In this document: positions 36,506-52,808 of the stretch, one piece after another
How positions within the stretch are numbered: the first letter of the stretch is position 1
Layout: every line of letters begins with the position of its first letter
NCBI GenBank assembly: GCA_963921425.1
Contig: OY992833.1
Location: 6,545,228-6,609,227, forward strand
Origin: Dryas octopetala
Taxonomy: Eukaryota > Streptophyta > Magnoliopsida > Rosales > Rosaceae
DNA length: 64,000 nucleotides
Direction of reading: 5' to 3'
Program-made: the position numbers and the translations under genes
Notes under the pieces: model-generated
Told to the model about the DNA's origin: nothing
Seen by the model: the letters and a program-made list of their open reading frames with translations, nothing else
Database searches by the model: none

Positions 36506-37437
36506 ACGCCCTCATCGTGGCGTCGCCGTTCTCACAGTCCGGCCTTGTCATCGTCGCGTAGTTGACCTTAGCCATATCGTCCGCCCTCAAGAGCTTTCTC
36601 TGCCACACTTATCGTCCTGGGTTGCAGCCAAAAGGTAAGATTAGTCATCGTCCTAGGTTCTCTCTTTCTCTCTGTCCTCGATCTTCTCTCTATCTCATCC
36701 TGGGTTCTCTCTTTCTCTCTGTCCTCTTCTCTCTTTACTGAAATTAGGGTTTCAAAATTGGGCTTTTCTATTGTTTAGGTTTTTCTTCAAATTATGGATT
36801 TCTTAGCTAGGTTCGTATGCTTCATGAAATTAGGGATCTGGTGCATTTGTTTCTTCAAATTAGCGTTAATTTTTTGTGGGCTTAATGCTTCATTTGCTTC
36901 TTTTAATTAGGGGCTTATTCTGTGGTTTTCTTGGCATGATTGATTCTGTGAATTAATTTAGGAAGTTTGGGTTTTTATTTGTGCTAATTCTGGCTTTTGG
37001 TTTCAGCACCACAGGAGCTTTGGTAGGTGTACAATTTCTTTATGGTGATTATCAAGAGTTCAATATTTGCATGCATTCATGTGTCTGTGTGTATGAGTGG
37101 GTGAACGTAAAGAATTAACAGCTCAACCCCTCCCACACACCTTCACCTCATCATATTTCTCAGTGGCATTGTGCTGATGTGTGGCCAAGCATATATTAAA
37201 CTTATCTGCCGAAAGAAGGATAGTTCTTGCTGCACTCGTCTTTAGAAACTGGAATTGGAAAGTGATGTAATTCCTGAATGCATATTGCCTAGGTTATATG
37301 AAATGATTAATTTAGTTTTACACCGTTATTATACTATTATATGCCAATTTTCTGGATCTCTCTAAGAAATTATCTCTTTGCTGTTTATTGAGCTGTATGT
37401 TTAGGAACCTCTAAGTTTAATTCACCATCCTCTGCAG

Positions 37438-40048
<2,611 letters not shown>

Positions 40049-41906
40049 TATTATTTGGGAGAGAGAACTGATCAGAGCAGTTGGCATGCGGACTTTCTGA
40101 GGCGTGCAGTTGATACGATGATTCATTCTCTTCCTTGGTCAAGGTTTGGTTTTGATTATTCAGTAGTGAGTCCACTGTTTGCAGGGTTTGGGCTGTTGGT
40201 TGGGCCTTGTTTCTTTTTCTATCTGTTATGCCTATCTAGTTAGTGACTGCTGCTTCCTCTGAGTTATAGGAATCATGAAAATGCTTGCTTGTTGGCTCTT
40301 CATAAAAGTCTACAGCAGCGTGCTTATGCAGAAAGTTCCTTGTTTGGTGAGTTGCTAAATTAATTTTCTATAAATTTATGAATCCCATTTACCTCAAAAC
40401 ACCTTGTTTCGAGTAGATGGCTAAATCTAGTTTCTTTCTCTGTTACTTTCAAGTCGTTTGAAATTGTGACCTATGAGTATAGAGGACGATGCATGATGCA
40501 AATTTGCTCATGGGCATATTTTGTAAAGCTCTATGGCTGTGTAATTTTAACCCTTCATTTGATTTGATTTATTTGTTCTACCATATAGTTGTACATCTCC
40601 TTGCAGCTTATGGACCGATCTTGAATTGTAGTCTCTCTTTATTTGCTTAACTTATTTCTTCTTTTATTCCATTTTCTTTTCCTGTGAAACCGACCTATTG
40701 CGTCCTTTTTAAGCCATCCTGTCAATCATATACTCCTATAACATCAATAGAAATAACAAAATTATTAAAGCCATAGTTCATATCTACACTTTTTTTCTTT
40801 CTTTTGTTACAATATCTAGAGTCTCATTGGTGCACTAGTGTCATTGACTCTGCTGTACATCCCATATCTTTTTCTAGAGTCGGCTTAAGACTTAAAAGAC
40901 ACGATACATATTGTAATCTTTGTGTTTAAAGCAGGATATAATCTTGTCCTACCTAGAGTCGCTATCATCTCTTTTTTCTTCTCAAAATCTTGGATCCTTG
41001 TAGGACTATTTTGACCTTCCATAATGTTCTTTTTTTTTTTTTTTTTTCAGATTTTGTCACTCTTCGTTCCTTTTTTATCATTGGCTATCTTTAATTTATA
41101 AAGTCTAAAACTCACTAGTTACAAACTTGAACACACCTACAAACCCACCAAATTAATGTATTTCATGATTACCATGAAAGAGATCATTGAGGACACAAAC
41201 CTTGCCTTTGAGACCATGGTTAGAATCCTTTTGACTATTTCAGTATATATAAATTATTATCCGATGTAATTTGATTGCATTTTTGTTTTGGTTATGTCAT
41301 CAATCTGTTATTTTGGAGATTTTGAAGTTATATATATAGGCATGTACTGCCTTTGGATATGGTGTATGATTGGCTTGAACTGCCCTGCATATATTTGTCC
41401 TTTGCATGAATGTTTGCAACTTTGCATGTTGAACTTGGAACTGCCCCTTGTCTTTAGAATTTCCAACTACATGCAATTGACTTTTTTAATTTCATGGATA
41501 TGCAGCTTAATTTATAGGAAACTTGGATATGGATTTCTCAATCTTTAAAGTTGAAACTGGTTTTGGATTGATAGGAAACTAGGATATGGTTTTGGTTGTT
41601 GTAAATCTGGTAAATTGAACTTTAAAGCTTGCTGGACCATCACATGTACTTAAGCTTGTTGCTGGGGGCTATCACATGCAACTCTTCCTTTTGGATTTTG
41701 GGATTGCTATCAGCTGCCTAGCTTCTTTATTTGAATAATTGCATGTCTAGGTGGCTCTGATAGCATGCAGCTAGCCTTATATATATTATTTGCACTCTGC
41801 CATGTATAGGTTTTGGGATTGCAGCAAGACCATAACTTTTATCATTTGAATATATAATTGCATATCTTTTGGTGGCTGATCATGCACTTGTCTTTAATGT
41901 TTTCAG

Positions 41907-42005
41907 TGGTCTAAGGCGAAGAACAAGCGGACTGGTTACACCCAAGCCCAAATTGATGAAGTCCGAGTTGAGTGGGGAGACTATGTCACCGAGCATTATT
42001 TTTAG
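41907..42005 (+). pseudogene. Orphan terminal exon within the CACTA element
   Basis: After a good acceptor (TTTTCAG) an open frame of 32 codons reads WSKAKNKRTGYTQAQIDEV and RVEWGDYVTEHYF, then TAG. The hydrophilic composition and clean frame suggest a real last exon. It is not part of kinesin-13, whose stop is at 40046-40048. I do not recognise the parent gene. It could be a second captured fragment or a relic of a CACTA accessory protein. Confidence 0.4.
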
Positions 42006-45000
42006 ACATGCATGTTGGTATACTGTTTTGACGTACATTTTGTGGATATGGTATTAGTGCTGCCATTCCAATCTTTTGTAGAGGAAAAGGCAGAATTTAG
42101 AACTAGCTAGCTAGCTAACAAGTGTGCATAATTTAGAACTAGCCATGCCTTATATTTTGTGCAGATTTTTGAAGTTTCTTAGGGGGGTTAAAAATGGATT
42201 AGCTAGCTAGGGTTATCCCTACTTGTTGAGGGATTTGTAATTTATTTTTGTTAACTTGAATATGGTTGAAATTGGATGTTGGAAATATTGTAAGAGAATG
42301 TTGGATGAAATTGATGGAAGCATTTAAATTGCACAAATTGGATGGTGCATGTTTGAATTTTGATATCAAATATTTGACAGGAAAAACTGATATCTAACAA
42401 TCCATTTTAATTTTGTTTTTTTTAATTAAAAAACATTTACAATATCCGTTCAACACTGATATCTAATGTCTTAAATCTGATATTTATACAGGCATATACA
42501 TCGAAAAACAAAATAATAGCGATATCTAATATAATTTTTATATCACATGGTAGCTCAAACATGATATTTAAAAGACTTATAATATCTGAAACAACGGACA
42601 AACAGATATCTAATCTATATAGATATATCGGTTTTATTTAAAACTCTGATGTGTTAACAATATTAAATATCGCTTTAATAAAAAAAGTGATGTAACAACT
42701 TACCAAACATAGCTTTTGCTGAGTTTACAATATCGAAAAATATAACCAAACCGATATATAATATACACTTTAATGTCAGTTTTTAAAAAACTAATTATAT
42801 TTAAAGTACATTACATATCGGAATTCATTCATATAGATAGCGGAAACTTGAAAATTCGATATATATTATGTATTAACAATATCGGAAATTCAACAAATAG
42901 GATGTCTAAGCTTTTATAAACATCGGGTAAAAACCGATATTGAAAATAGGGTACATTAGATATCACGTCTGCCCTTATCGGTCGCAAACCTAATAGACAT
43001 CAGTGTTCCACTGATCTCTAATGGGGTACTTCCTAGTAGTGGGAGTTTTATATGAAACAAAATTGACTGGCCCTATGTACCTGAACAAAAGCACCTCCTG
43101 TATCTGCTATGTAACGATATAGCTCACCGTTACATGCTCGATTAAGTTGGGCTGATATCCATCGAAATTGACCATTTAAGTTGTTCTCCTTTATAAGATT
43201 ATGTATCTTCTCAATCTCTGCAATCTCTTCTCTATCTTTTGACTTCTTCACATCATTGTAACCAGCCACCAAGACAAGGTTTACCAGATCCCTGAGTTTG
43301 GGATTCTTACCATAGCACTCGACCAACCCAGTCATGTTTTTCACCTGGTCCAGTCTTGCCATGGAAAATAATATGGGCTTTGACGGATCATTCAGAATAC
43401 CACTGAACCAATAAAGAAGAAATATCATATTATCAAGTGACTGCTACAAATAACTCACATTGTCACATTTGATGCACTATGAAGGAACTCACATGTGCTC
43501 TTCATTCTGCTCAGGATCATATAGCAACTTTTCTAAGTAACCATGTAGGGCTGTAAGTCTCTTTTGCTTCTCAGAGTTAGGGAAATAAATGGAAATATCA
43601 GATCCGGGTGACACGATATTGAATTTTGGATCAAAAACATTAATGCCATGAACGACTCGGTACAGCCCCGGAAGAGTGAAAGAGTTGTGGCTCTCATACT
43701 GACCGACAGTATTCTTCCTGAAAGAATGGATAAAAAAAAGTTTAGCAAACAAGGAAATTAACATCACTAAAATAAAGAACAAGGCAAAGATGAATACGGA
43801 GAAGCAATTGACTCCAATTTTCAAAAGCACTATTGATGCTTAAGTTATGATTTGGGAAGCCTATTTGTATTACAAATTACCATAGTAGTCTAATTAACAA
43901 GGCTAATACCAGATTAAACTAAACACACTGAACCGGCAATGACAAATAATTGTTTCAATGAAAAAAAAAACAGAACATTCATCTATAACAACATTCCACA
44001 GCATAAGGAGACTTACGTTCCTGCAATCTCTTGGTATGTGCTGGTGATTATAAAATCTGCATTATTCATGGCTATTAGGTCAGCCGTGAATTGACATGAG
44101 AAGTGGTATTTATCCTCAAAATTTTTCCAGTATATATCTGAATCTGGATATTTTGTTTTCTCCAACGCATGCGCAATCGTGCACTGCACATGTCAAAGTT
44201 AAGATAGTCAGATAACATTCTCATTAGATAATATGATGAACCGGGCAGCTGCAGAAAATACTGGACCTGTGTAACTCCCATTTTGTAAGCCAACAAAGAT
44301 GCAACAAGATTCCCATCACTGTAATTTCCGATAATAAAATCTGGATGTCCCTGTAACTCTGCAGTAATTTCCTTTGCAGCATCCTGATCACATGAAAAAC
44401 AAAATTTGAAAAAGCAAGTAAGAATTAGTAAATCAGATGACAATTTAACTCTATATCATTCTGAATATGCAATTAGTGAACAAAGTCATGTGCTACTTCC
44501 ATAATGCAGTGCTATCACAGAGGGGTAGCAAACTATGGCAGTAATGCAGATGGACAGATATAAATAAATCATCCAATTAAGATGGTGAAATGACAGCAAG
44601 AACAATTTTAGATCATTTCCACATATTCTGTCAGTGTTGAAGCATCAATTTTAGATCATTATCTTCAACGAGAAGAATAATTAGAGCTTCACATGTTAAA
44701 AATAGTTTACCTCAGCAAAGGTCTCCAAATAAGGCCATACATCAAACCTTGAGATCCATTTACGAAGAATCCCTTTCTCTGATCTAAAAGGAACTCGTAA
44801 AATATGTGTGTAGTCTGTTCCACTGATTCTTTCCAGCTGCTGGTTGCATGTAGTTCCTTTTGCATCAGGTATAAGCCTGGTCACCTTGGAACACCAGCGA
44901 AAAACTCATTAGTTTTACACAAAGAAAAGCTACCATAAGGATTTGGCTAAAGACATTTACGATAAGGATTCTTGGAGTGAAATCTAATCCGTGTTTCTGA

Positions 45001-45779
45001 ATTCTACTCAGCATTTCATTTTCGAGGGCACGCACTTGGTCCAGTATATAGACAACCTGCATATAAAATTATGTAAAAAGTTCTCATTTTAACAGTTACA
45101 GTGATAGCTAGCTAACATGCTAAAGCTCATAACAGAAGATTATGGAATACTTAAAGTATACGCAATTGCACCGTGAGGCCTGTTAGTCATTTAAAAAGAA
45201 AAAATAATACCTGCCCACCAGTGTCAGGTAAACCTAAGACATTTTCTTGCCCAAAGTATCCATGTGGAGACAAAATGACAACATTAAACACCATTGGTAC
45301 TCTCCCAAGGAATGTCTCCAATACAGAAGGATCAGGAGCCTGAAGGATATCTAGGAGAAGATGCATCATCTCCAGTACGTGTGCTGCAGTGTCTCCCCAA
45401 CCCCGCTCAAAGCCCATTCCTTGTAATCTACATACAAGTCACAGTAAAAGAAAAACAGCATCTGATCAGGAATTACAGTGCTCTAAATGTGCATCTCCAG
45501 GAGGCAGTTGCAGAGAGAACATAGGTATTGATTAATATACATGTGCTTATGCATGTGTCTATCTATATAAGCTTACACATATTCAAACTCAGAGTAGGGT
45601 GTCTCAGGTGAAAGCTTAGAAAGATAATCCTCAGCCTTTGCCAAAGCTGACTGAAGCCTGGATATGCTCCGTATCCGATCATTTAACATCAATGCCTACA
45701 CAAAATTGTTAATCAAATTAGCTAGCTCAAACAAAGTCCTCATACGAAAACACAAACTGGTTTATTTCTAGGTTAAGTT

Positions 45780-46866
45780 GTCAGCATTTACAAGCAAGTT
45801 TCTTCTCTACAGTGGTTTTTTTTTGTGGGCTTTTCTCTGGTGGGCTTTTCTCTTTTGGGCCCTCCAGAGACAATAACTGTGTAGAAATCAAAGGATGCAA
45901 TAACATATAGATGGGCCGGTCATGGGTCCATATATAAATGATATTGAAAGTATATTGTCGGATGTTCTACCCTAGGAGCTAAATAAATACAAGGTGTTAG
46001 ATCCAAACTGGATCACTTGGTAACAATTATACTTTGTAAATTAATAAGCAAGAAAAATGTCGTCAGTGGATAATGTTGTGGATAAATACTTTACCTACGG
46101 TTGGGGGTTAACGAGTATTTGACCATTGAAATGAGTGTGGAAAAGAGAGAGATGAAGAAAGAAGATTTTCTGTGGCATGTGATGGTTGGGGTCTGGCCTG
46201 GGGGGTTGTGGATCGTATGGTCAAAAAAGTTGGTATGTTTATGCAGGCTAGCTTGTCAGTGGTGTACTGGTTTCACACCGGGGGAACAACATCCGGAGCA
46301 ACGACCACGACTAGAACAACGGCCAACAAAGACCGTAACTACATAGATAACTGCTCCTCCCATTCCCCAAGTGTGAGAAGTGGGCATAAAGCGTAAGGAG
46401 AAAAACTTTCATATAACGAGTGTATAAATCCTTTATATACACCCTTTGTATCTATTTCTCTTATTATGTATTCACTTTCTCACGCTTGTAAATAACTTAC
46501 TTATCACGGTTATATACACCCTACCCTCTACTAGAGTTATATACAACCTACCCTCTATGTCTAGTATGTGACGAGAGATAAGGTGTATACAGGGAGTGTA
46601 TCAGACTTGAGAGGTCACATGCTCTGTTGTTGAGGCCCAACTCCAATTCCAATCCTAGTGATCTTTTCAAAGCAAGGGTCCAAAGGAACCAAAAGACATT
46701 CTGACTCTGGTATTGAATTCAACTGGAGCATAAGATCTATTGAGACTATAGATCAATTCATTTTAGTGAAGCACATGAATTGAAAGTATCGAACCACTGG
46801 TTCTTGGTGAGTTAAGCAATTTTCATTTTACTCTTATATCAATTCATTCTAGTCCCCTTTTATCTA
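45780..46866. repeat. Repeated spacer block, copy C, at the unit junction
   Basis: It is homologous to 33690-34936, but about 170 bases (33790-33960 equivalents) are missing, which removes part of the NB-ARC relic. Its left end abuts a SUS-A intron (junction at GTTG/TCAGCATT). Its right end abuts sequence homologous to the region left of the unit-1 MITE (junction at TATCTA/AGATATT). It therefore marks a recombination point between units. A 25-base local duplication (TATATACACCCTACCCTCTA-like) lies near 46510-46555. Confidence 0.85.
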
Positions 46867-46911
46867 AGATATTAATTCGATAAACACTTCAAATGATGAC
46901 CTTTTAATCAA

Positions 46912-47083
46912 GAGTAATTCTATTTAGACCAAATTAATTGACCAAATAAAAGGGACCAAGTGAGGTGTCACTTGGGGAGGTGGTCCTCATCTCCATGTGG
47001 TTCTCAACTTCACATCTCCCCATGTGACACCTCACTTGGTTCCTCTCATTTAGTCACTTAATTTGGTCCAAATAGCATTACTT
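46912..47083. mobile_element. 172-bp MITE, uninterrupted copy (PIF empty site)
   Basis: It begins GAGTAATTCTATTTAGACC and ends in the inverted counterpart. The 9-bp duplications TTTAATCAA lie at 46903-46911 and 47084-47092. It occupies the same place upstream of GST-2 as the interrupted copy does upstream of GST-1, so the MITE predates the segmental duplication. Confidence 0.93.
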
Positions 47084-47271
47084 TTTAATCAAATAGTTAA
47101 ATGATTTCCAATTTGTCTAATTTTTTATAGAGATGATTCTTAAGTTAAGACTTTGAAAATAGTCAATTTCGATCATTGAATTAAAATACGAAGTGAGTCT
47201 CACAAATCATATCTCATTATACCTAAAATGAGATATACCTCAATAGAAGGGTCTTCTGAGCTAAAAATATG

Positions 47272-47279
47272 TATAAATA
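47272..47279 (+). promoter_or_regulatory. TATA box of GST-2
   Basis: TATAAATA lies 192 bases before the chosen ATG and is conserved with GST-1, leaving a 5' UTR of about 160 bases. Confidence 0.6.
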
Positions 47280-47470
47280 GAAATATATGTACGAAGATTA
47301 ATATGATCAAGTACCCCGTTGTTGTCAAAGTCTCACCTAACCAAATCACACAGCCAATTAGATCCATTTCCTTGTCAAAGACTCAAACTATGGTCTAAAT
47401 CTAGTGCAATTAATTATATATACCTTCGAACTTGGTCCAATCCATGCATTGTCCCTCTCTGTCTTACCAA

Positions 47471-49273
47471 ATGGATCAAGAAGTGGTGCTTCTGGGATTC
47501 TGGACTAGCCCTTATGCCATGAGAGTGAAAATTGCTTTGGCAGAGAAGGGAGTCCACTACCACTATGTGGAAGACGAAAATCTTTTACGAAAACATAAGA
47601 GCCCCTTGCTTCTAGAAATGAACCCAGTGCATAAGAAAGTCCCAGTTCTTATCCATAACCAAAAGCCCATATGTGAATCCCTCATCATACTTCAGTACAT
47701 TGATGATGTTTGGAATCACAAAGCTCCAATACTTTCGGAGGATCCTTATCAGAGAGCTAAGGCAAGATTTTGGGTTGAGTTTTTCGACAACAAGGTAAGT
47801 CATTGTCAATATTTTAAAGATTAAATTTCACTTGATTAATTTTTTACGAGTTATATATCATCCCTTCTTTCTCTCCCTTTGTCTCATATATGATAAAAAA
47901 ATAAAAGAAAAATATATTAATTTTTTTTTAAATTTGACATGTTTTTCTTAGTAATGACAATTTTTAACACGACACAATAATAAGATTTGAATTCAACATG
48001 AAGTTAGTGGTTTGGCCATGAACACGAAGATAATACGATACACTGAACACGAATAATAAACGGCCGTGTTGATTTAGTATCAGGTATATATGTACAAACA
48101 CATTTAACAAGTATTATATGAAGAAAATGAATAATTTTTCTCATTTTTTAATATGTATGTATTGTAAGGTCATTGTATGATTATAGATCGAGTTATTATT
48201 ATATGGGCAATAACAAAAAATAAGTTATTATTTTATGGTTTTGTTTATTATTTATTTTTTTAATTTTCGTTCATGAGTTTTGATTTGTATCTACCAGAAT
48301 TTTAGTTTGTGCTGATTTAGTTTCTAATTTAATGCTTTGCATGTATTAACGAAAAAAATCAAATTTTTATTAGAAATTTTGTGAGTACTTTGCCTCATAT
48401 TTATCTGTCACAGCTCTAAATCAATGATCACTCAACTTTCCATGAATCTATGAGATAAAATGCAAAAAGTCAACCAACAATTTTTAACAAAAGTAATTGA
48501 TTGTGTCCTTATCATACAAAAATTAATTTTCGGACTAAATTAGGACCGATTAGAGTTTGATGTACTGAAAAGAGGCAATGAGACATAGTCAAAGTTGAGA
48601 GACCAAAAATAAAAAATAAAATAAAAACAGTTGAGAGAGACCAAAAATAAAAAATAAAAAATAAAAATAGTTGAGAGAGACCAAATATGAAAAAATTAAA
48701 TAAAATTATTTACAAAATACCATATTTATAGAAACCTTTCGAGAAAGTCCAGAAATTGCTCTGCATAGAGCCATAGACCCTCGGCACCATAATTTTTTGT
48801 TGTTGTTGATAAGTTTTATAATGAAGTACTATTTTTGAAAAAAATGGGATAAAAAATATTTAGTAGTTTTGATAAAAAACTCTCTATGTAAACATGGTAA
48901 CAAGTCTTAATTAACTAAGTTTAAGCAGATAGCAGACTGTGGGAGACGGATGTGGGCAAGCAAGGGAGCAGACCAAGAAGCAGCAAAGAGAGAGTTCATA
49001 GAATGCTTGAAGCTGTTAGAAGGTGAGCTTGGGGACAAGCCCTACTTTGAAGGCCAGCATTTTGGCCTCTTGGACATTGCCTTGGTACCATTCTCTTGCA
49101 GGTTTTATACGTATGAAGTGTGTTGCAATTTCAGCATTGAGAAAGAATGCCCTAAGATAATGGAATGGGTGCAAAGGTGCAGTCAGAGGGAGAGTGTTTC
49201 AAAGAGCCTACCAGACCCATACAAAGTCTATGACTTTGTGTTGGAGGTCAAGAAAATGCTTGGAATTAATTAA
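47471..49273 (+). CDS. GSTU: Tau-class glutathione S-transferase, copy 2 (intact)
   Basis: Exon 1 is 47471-47794 and exon 2 is 48929-49273, with a GT-AG intron in phase 0 at the place usual for plant tau GSTs. The protein has 222 residues, the normal length. The N-terminal thioredoxin fold has MDQEVVLLGFWTSPYAMRVK with the catalytic Ser at residue 13, then KKVPVLIHN and ESLIILQYID, which bind glutathione. The helical C-domain runs from about residue 85 to MLGIN. It is a cytosolic enzyme conjugating glutathione to electrophilic compounds and herbicides, commonly stress-induced. The start at 47471 gives the normal tau N-terminus; an in-frame ATG at 47444 would add nine residues. No lesion is seen. 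It is the only intact GST of the pair. Confidence 0.95.
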
Positions 49274-49905
49274 TTAATTAGGAACCAATTAAATTTAAGT
49301 TAAAAAGTTTCAGATTTGCTTGGTAGTCTTTTTTTAATTTTTTTTTTATTGGCACAGAATATGCATGCTTGGAAGTCCTGAGTGGCTGAGTAGTAATATG
49401 TACGTTGTAATTTTCATTTTTTATTTTCACAAAACTTACAATAAAAGTTGATTTGTATAAAAAGGAATTATAAATCGGATTGCTGGATATCAAGATTTTT
49501 AATCATTTGATCGGGCTATTTGCAGGATAAATTATTCTATATAACTAATATATTGTCACGTGCAAGGGCGGAAGGAAATATAGCCCAGCCAAACATTTTT
49601 CTAAAAAAATTGTGACTATATATATAATATAGATATATATATATCAAGCCCAATAACTATAGAATCTGAAAAGTCAAAAAGAAAGTTTTTAACCGAGCCG
49701 AAAATTTTGTTAGAAAAAAGTAACTATATACATAATATATATATATATATATATAGAAGAGTGCTCTAAAGCTAACCAATTAGCAAGTTAATATGAAGCT
49801 AACCATACTTTTGGGCCCACCACATCACTAATCTCATAATCCGAACTATCAATTATTTAGGCCCTACTTCAAAGATCATCATTGCAAAAAATCAACTAAA
49901 TTAAA

Positions 49906-51424
49906 TGTAACGCCCCGATCCTAGGGCCCAAAAATACACTGAAACTTTGTCCTTTAAACCTCTTTTCAAAGAATGGGCCATGCACTTAACAAAATAAATA
50001 AATATATTTGATAAATCAGAGTGTGAGCCCAAAACATTTATGTAAAATTCACTGCATAAAATCAGTTAAATCAAATTAAAATAGATCCCACTGCCTCGTC
50101 TTCTCCTCACTGCCTCTTCAGCCTGCTTAACCTGCAAAACACCAATAACCACACTGCACCATATCCATGGTACACCGGGTCATTCAAACAAATAACCCGG
50201 TAAGCTCACTAGAGCTCGTATGAGTGAAATGACTTAAACAATAATCCTCAATATAATCCTTCAATTTCCATGCTAAAAAATAATCCACAATAAAACCCAT
50301 AAATATTCAATCACACAATAATTTCATCATCAATCATCCAAGCATCAAAATAAATCATAAATACTTGTATTCAAATCAAATCCCATCAATATATAATAAT
50401 CATCATTCTGGCAAATCAATTGCCTAAACGTCAACTATTAACCTCAACCTCAAATCATTCCCGTCTTAAATCTAATAACCTCAAAGCATAATTCATTCAT
50501 CAATTCCATCCTCAAGATTCAAGCCTAGACTTACCCAGTCCTAGTCAAATCAAGTCCTAGCAAACAAATGCACACAAGAAATCCAGCAAACAGTTAAACT
50601 AACTAATTTCACTCACTGTTTAACCACGTAAAATGATGAAAATGCCCTTCTTGGCTCCTTTGCTCGGATCTCAAATCCGGCAGCATAACGGCATCGGGAA
50701 TGAGATTTCCCGAGCCCGTGTACCTGTTAAGACCAGACAACCAAATAAATACACACAGAAACACAATTGGGCCACTGAACGACCGAAACGGGCGGCCGCC
50801 ACCACACACGGTGGCTGCCCCACCCCAAACAACACACAAATTCACAGAAAACTCACCACAAGCTTCGGGTGACTGGCCAGAGGCCAAAAATCAACAATTC
50901 CAGCCATCGGTGTGGCCAAACGCGACGGGACCCGCGGTGGTCCGTGGTGGTCAACCTGCACGATTTTCAAAACTCAAAATTAACGTAAACGAATCACACA
51001 GTCACGACGAAGACGTCGAGAGGATCACCCTTTATACCTGGGTCGACGGTCAATTCTCGTCGGAAATGCTCAAAACTGGCCGGAGAAGTCGCCGGCCATC
51101 TCAGCCTCGATCCGCCGTCGGGGAGCGTTGGGTGGACGATCGGAGCACACCACCGTGCTCGGCTCGACGAGTAGAAGAAGATGAGGGTGGTCGCCGGCCT
51201 CGAACTCGCCGGAAAAGTCACGTCGACGCCGGAGCTCCACGGATCGGCCTTGAACTGGGTCTCGGGTCTCGGGCGTTTCTGGGCTGCGCCGCCATCAGGG
51301 GGAGGAAGAAGGGAGGGAGGCGACCACGTCTGGGCTTCGACCTCCGGCAGCCGTCGCCGGACGCGCCCTCACGCGCCGGTGATGGCAGCGGCTGCACTGT
51401 GCAGCAAGGGAGAGAGAATCGCGC

Positions 51425-51509
<85 letters not shown>

Positions 51510-51828
51510 TTTTTGGGTTTTAAAACTCACTTTCATAAAAATTACAAGTGTGCCACTCACTTCACATGTCCGTATCTTTCAAACCGTAACTCCGATTGAC
51601 GCGTGCCGCGTGTCTACGAACTCGTGGACTCAAGACCTTTCCAACGTGCCCAAAGTCAAAGACGAAAGTCCATTAGTCTTAAAAGTCAACTTTTGGGTCG
51701 AGCCCAATTTAAAACAAAAATTAAAAATTAAACCAAAACCTTTTAAATTTCCAAATAAATTTCCAAAATCCTTAAAATAAATTCGCAAGATATGTAAAAT
51801 AACTCCTTGAAAAGTACGGGGTCTTACA
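49906..51828 (+). mobile_element. Solo LTR (1.9 kb) nested in the MITE
   Basis: It starts TGTAACGCCCCGATCC and ends GTACGGGGTCTTACA, so it has TG...CA ends and a short inverted terminal pair (TGTAA..CCCCG / CGGGG..TTACA). The 5-bp duplication TTAAA flanks it at 49901-49905 and 51829-51833. It has no gag or pol. The GC-rich part at 50640-51500 contains a chance open frame with a GA microsatellite. It is probably a Ty3/gypsy LTR; lineage not determined. Confidence 0.85.
51427..51504. repeat. (GA)n microsatellite, ~39 units
   Basis: An uninterrupted GA dinucleotide run of about 78 bases inside the solo LTR. Its purity suggests recent expansion. Confidence 0.95.
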
Positions 51829-52808
51829 TTAAAAATCATGAAGTCATCTAATTGAGATCAAATAAATAGACGATCAGTATTTTCGATAAAAGCTAGCATA
51901 GAAATAGTTGTTATTATAATCAAATGGCTAAATGACTTTTGATTTTGGAGAGTTTTTACAGGAATGATCTTTGAAGTAGAGCCTAAAAAATAAATGGTTC
52001 GGATTTTGAGATTACATTGTGCAGTGGGCCCAACAGGGTAGTTAGCTTTGTATTAACTTATTAACTAGTTAGTTTTAGAGCATTTTTGTATATATATATA
52101 TATATATATATATCAAGTCCAATAACTATAGAATCTGAAAAGTCAAAAATAAAGTTTTTAAGTTATTAAGTTATTAACCTAATTAACATAGGCTACATAG
52201 CTATAAGCCTATATCTAATATTAAGTACGTATTCATAGAATCATAATAGCTTTCAAATTTCTCCTCCAGTCCTCCTTTATTTAGATTTCATAAGCTTTCA
52301 TGAGCGGCAAATATATAAAAAAAACTGCTCCCTTTTATTCTTTCATCACCAATCTCCAACTTATCATCAATTCTTCTTGATCAATCTCATGCCTAAGTAA
52401 GTATAATTTTGAGTTATTTTTCATTATTTAATTTAATTTTGATTTATTAATTTGAATTGAAAATTTAATTTAGAGTTTAGAGTTTAAGATTATGGTTTAA
52501 TCTTATTCCATTTCAATATAATGAGAAAGCACAAATTATTAATATTTTTCTGTTGCATTTTATTTAGGAGATTTTCAGATTTAATTTGTACATGTTGCTG
52601 ACTTGCTACGCTTTGTTGAGCTTTCTTATTGCTACTATTGGAAGCCACTAGCCAGGTTAGTAATTTCGTATGTTAGTGTTTCTTTCAATTAGAATTTGTT
52701 GGTATGATTGGTGAAATTAATTTATATGAAATTTGTGCTGCCATATTTTTTTCGAGTATATGCTTACAAATATTTATATTTTGATATAAAATTCATAGGT
52801 ACGTTATA

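Larger units (their letters stand above)
49761..52083. mobile_element. MITE (~390 bp) nested in the hAT, itself split by a solo LTR
   Basis: The left arm GCTCTAAAGCTAACC... (49763 on) and the right arm ending ...GTTAGTTTTAGAGC (to 52081) are inverted repeats of about 40 bases, each containing AAGTTAATA and AAGCTAAC. Both sides lie in (TA)n tracts, so the target duplication cannot be read. Without the LTR the element is about 390 bp. Confidence 0.7.

Noticed and set aside
43042..43044. 3-bp target duplication of the CACTA element
   Set aside because: Left flank GAT and right flank GGA do not match; element identity rests on the terminal and subterminal repeats instead.
50700..51599. 299-codon open frame, plus strand
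   Set aside because: It lies entirely in a solo LTR, has no domain, and its C-terminal part is the translation of the GA microsatellite.
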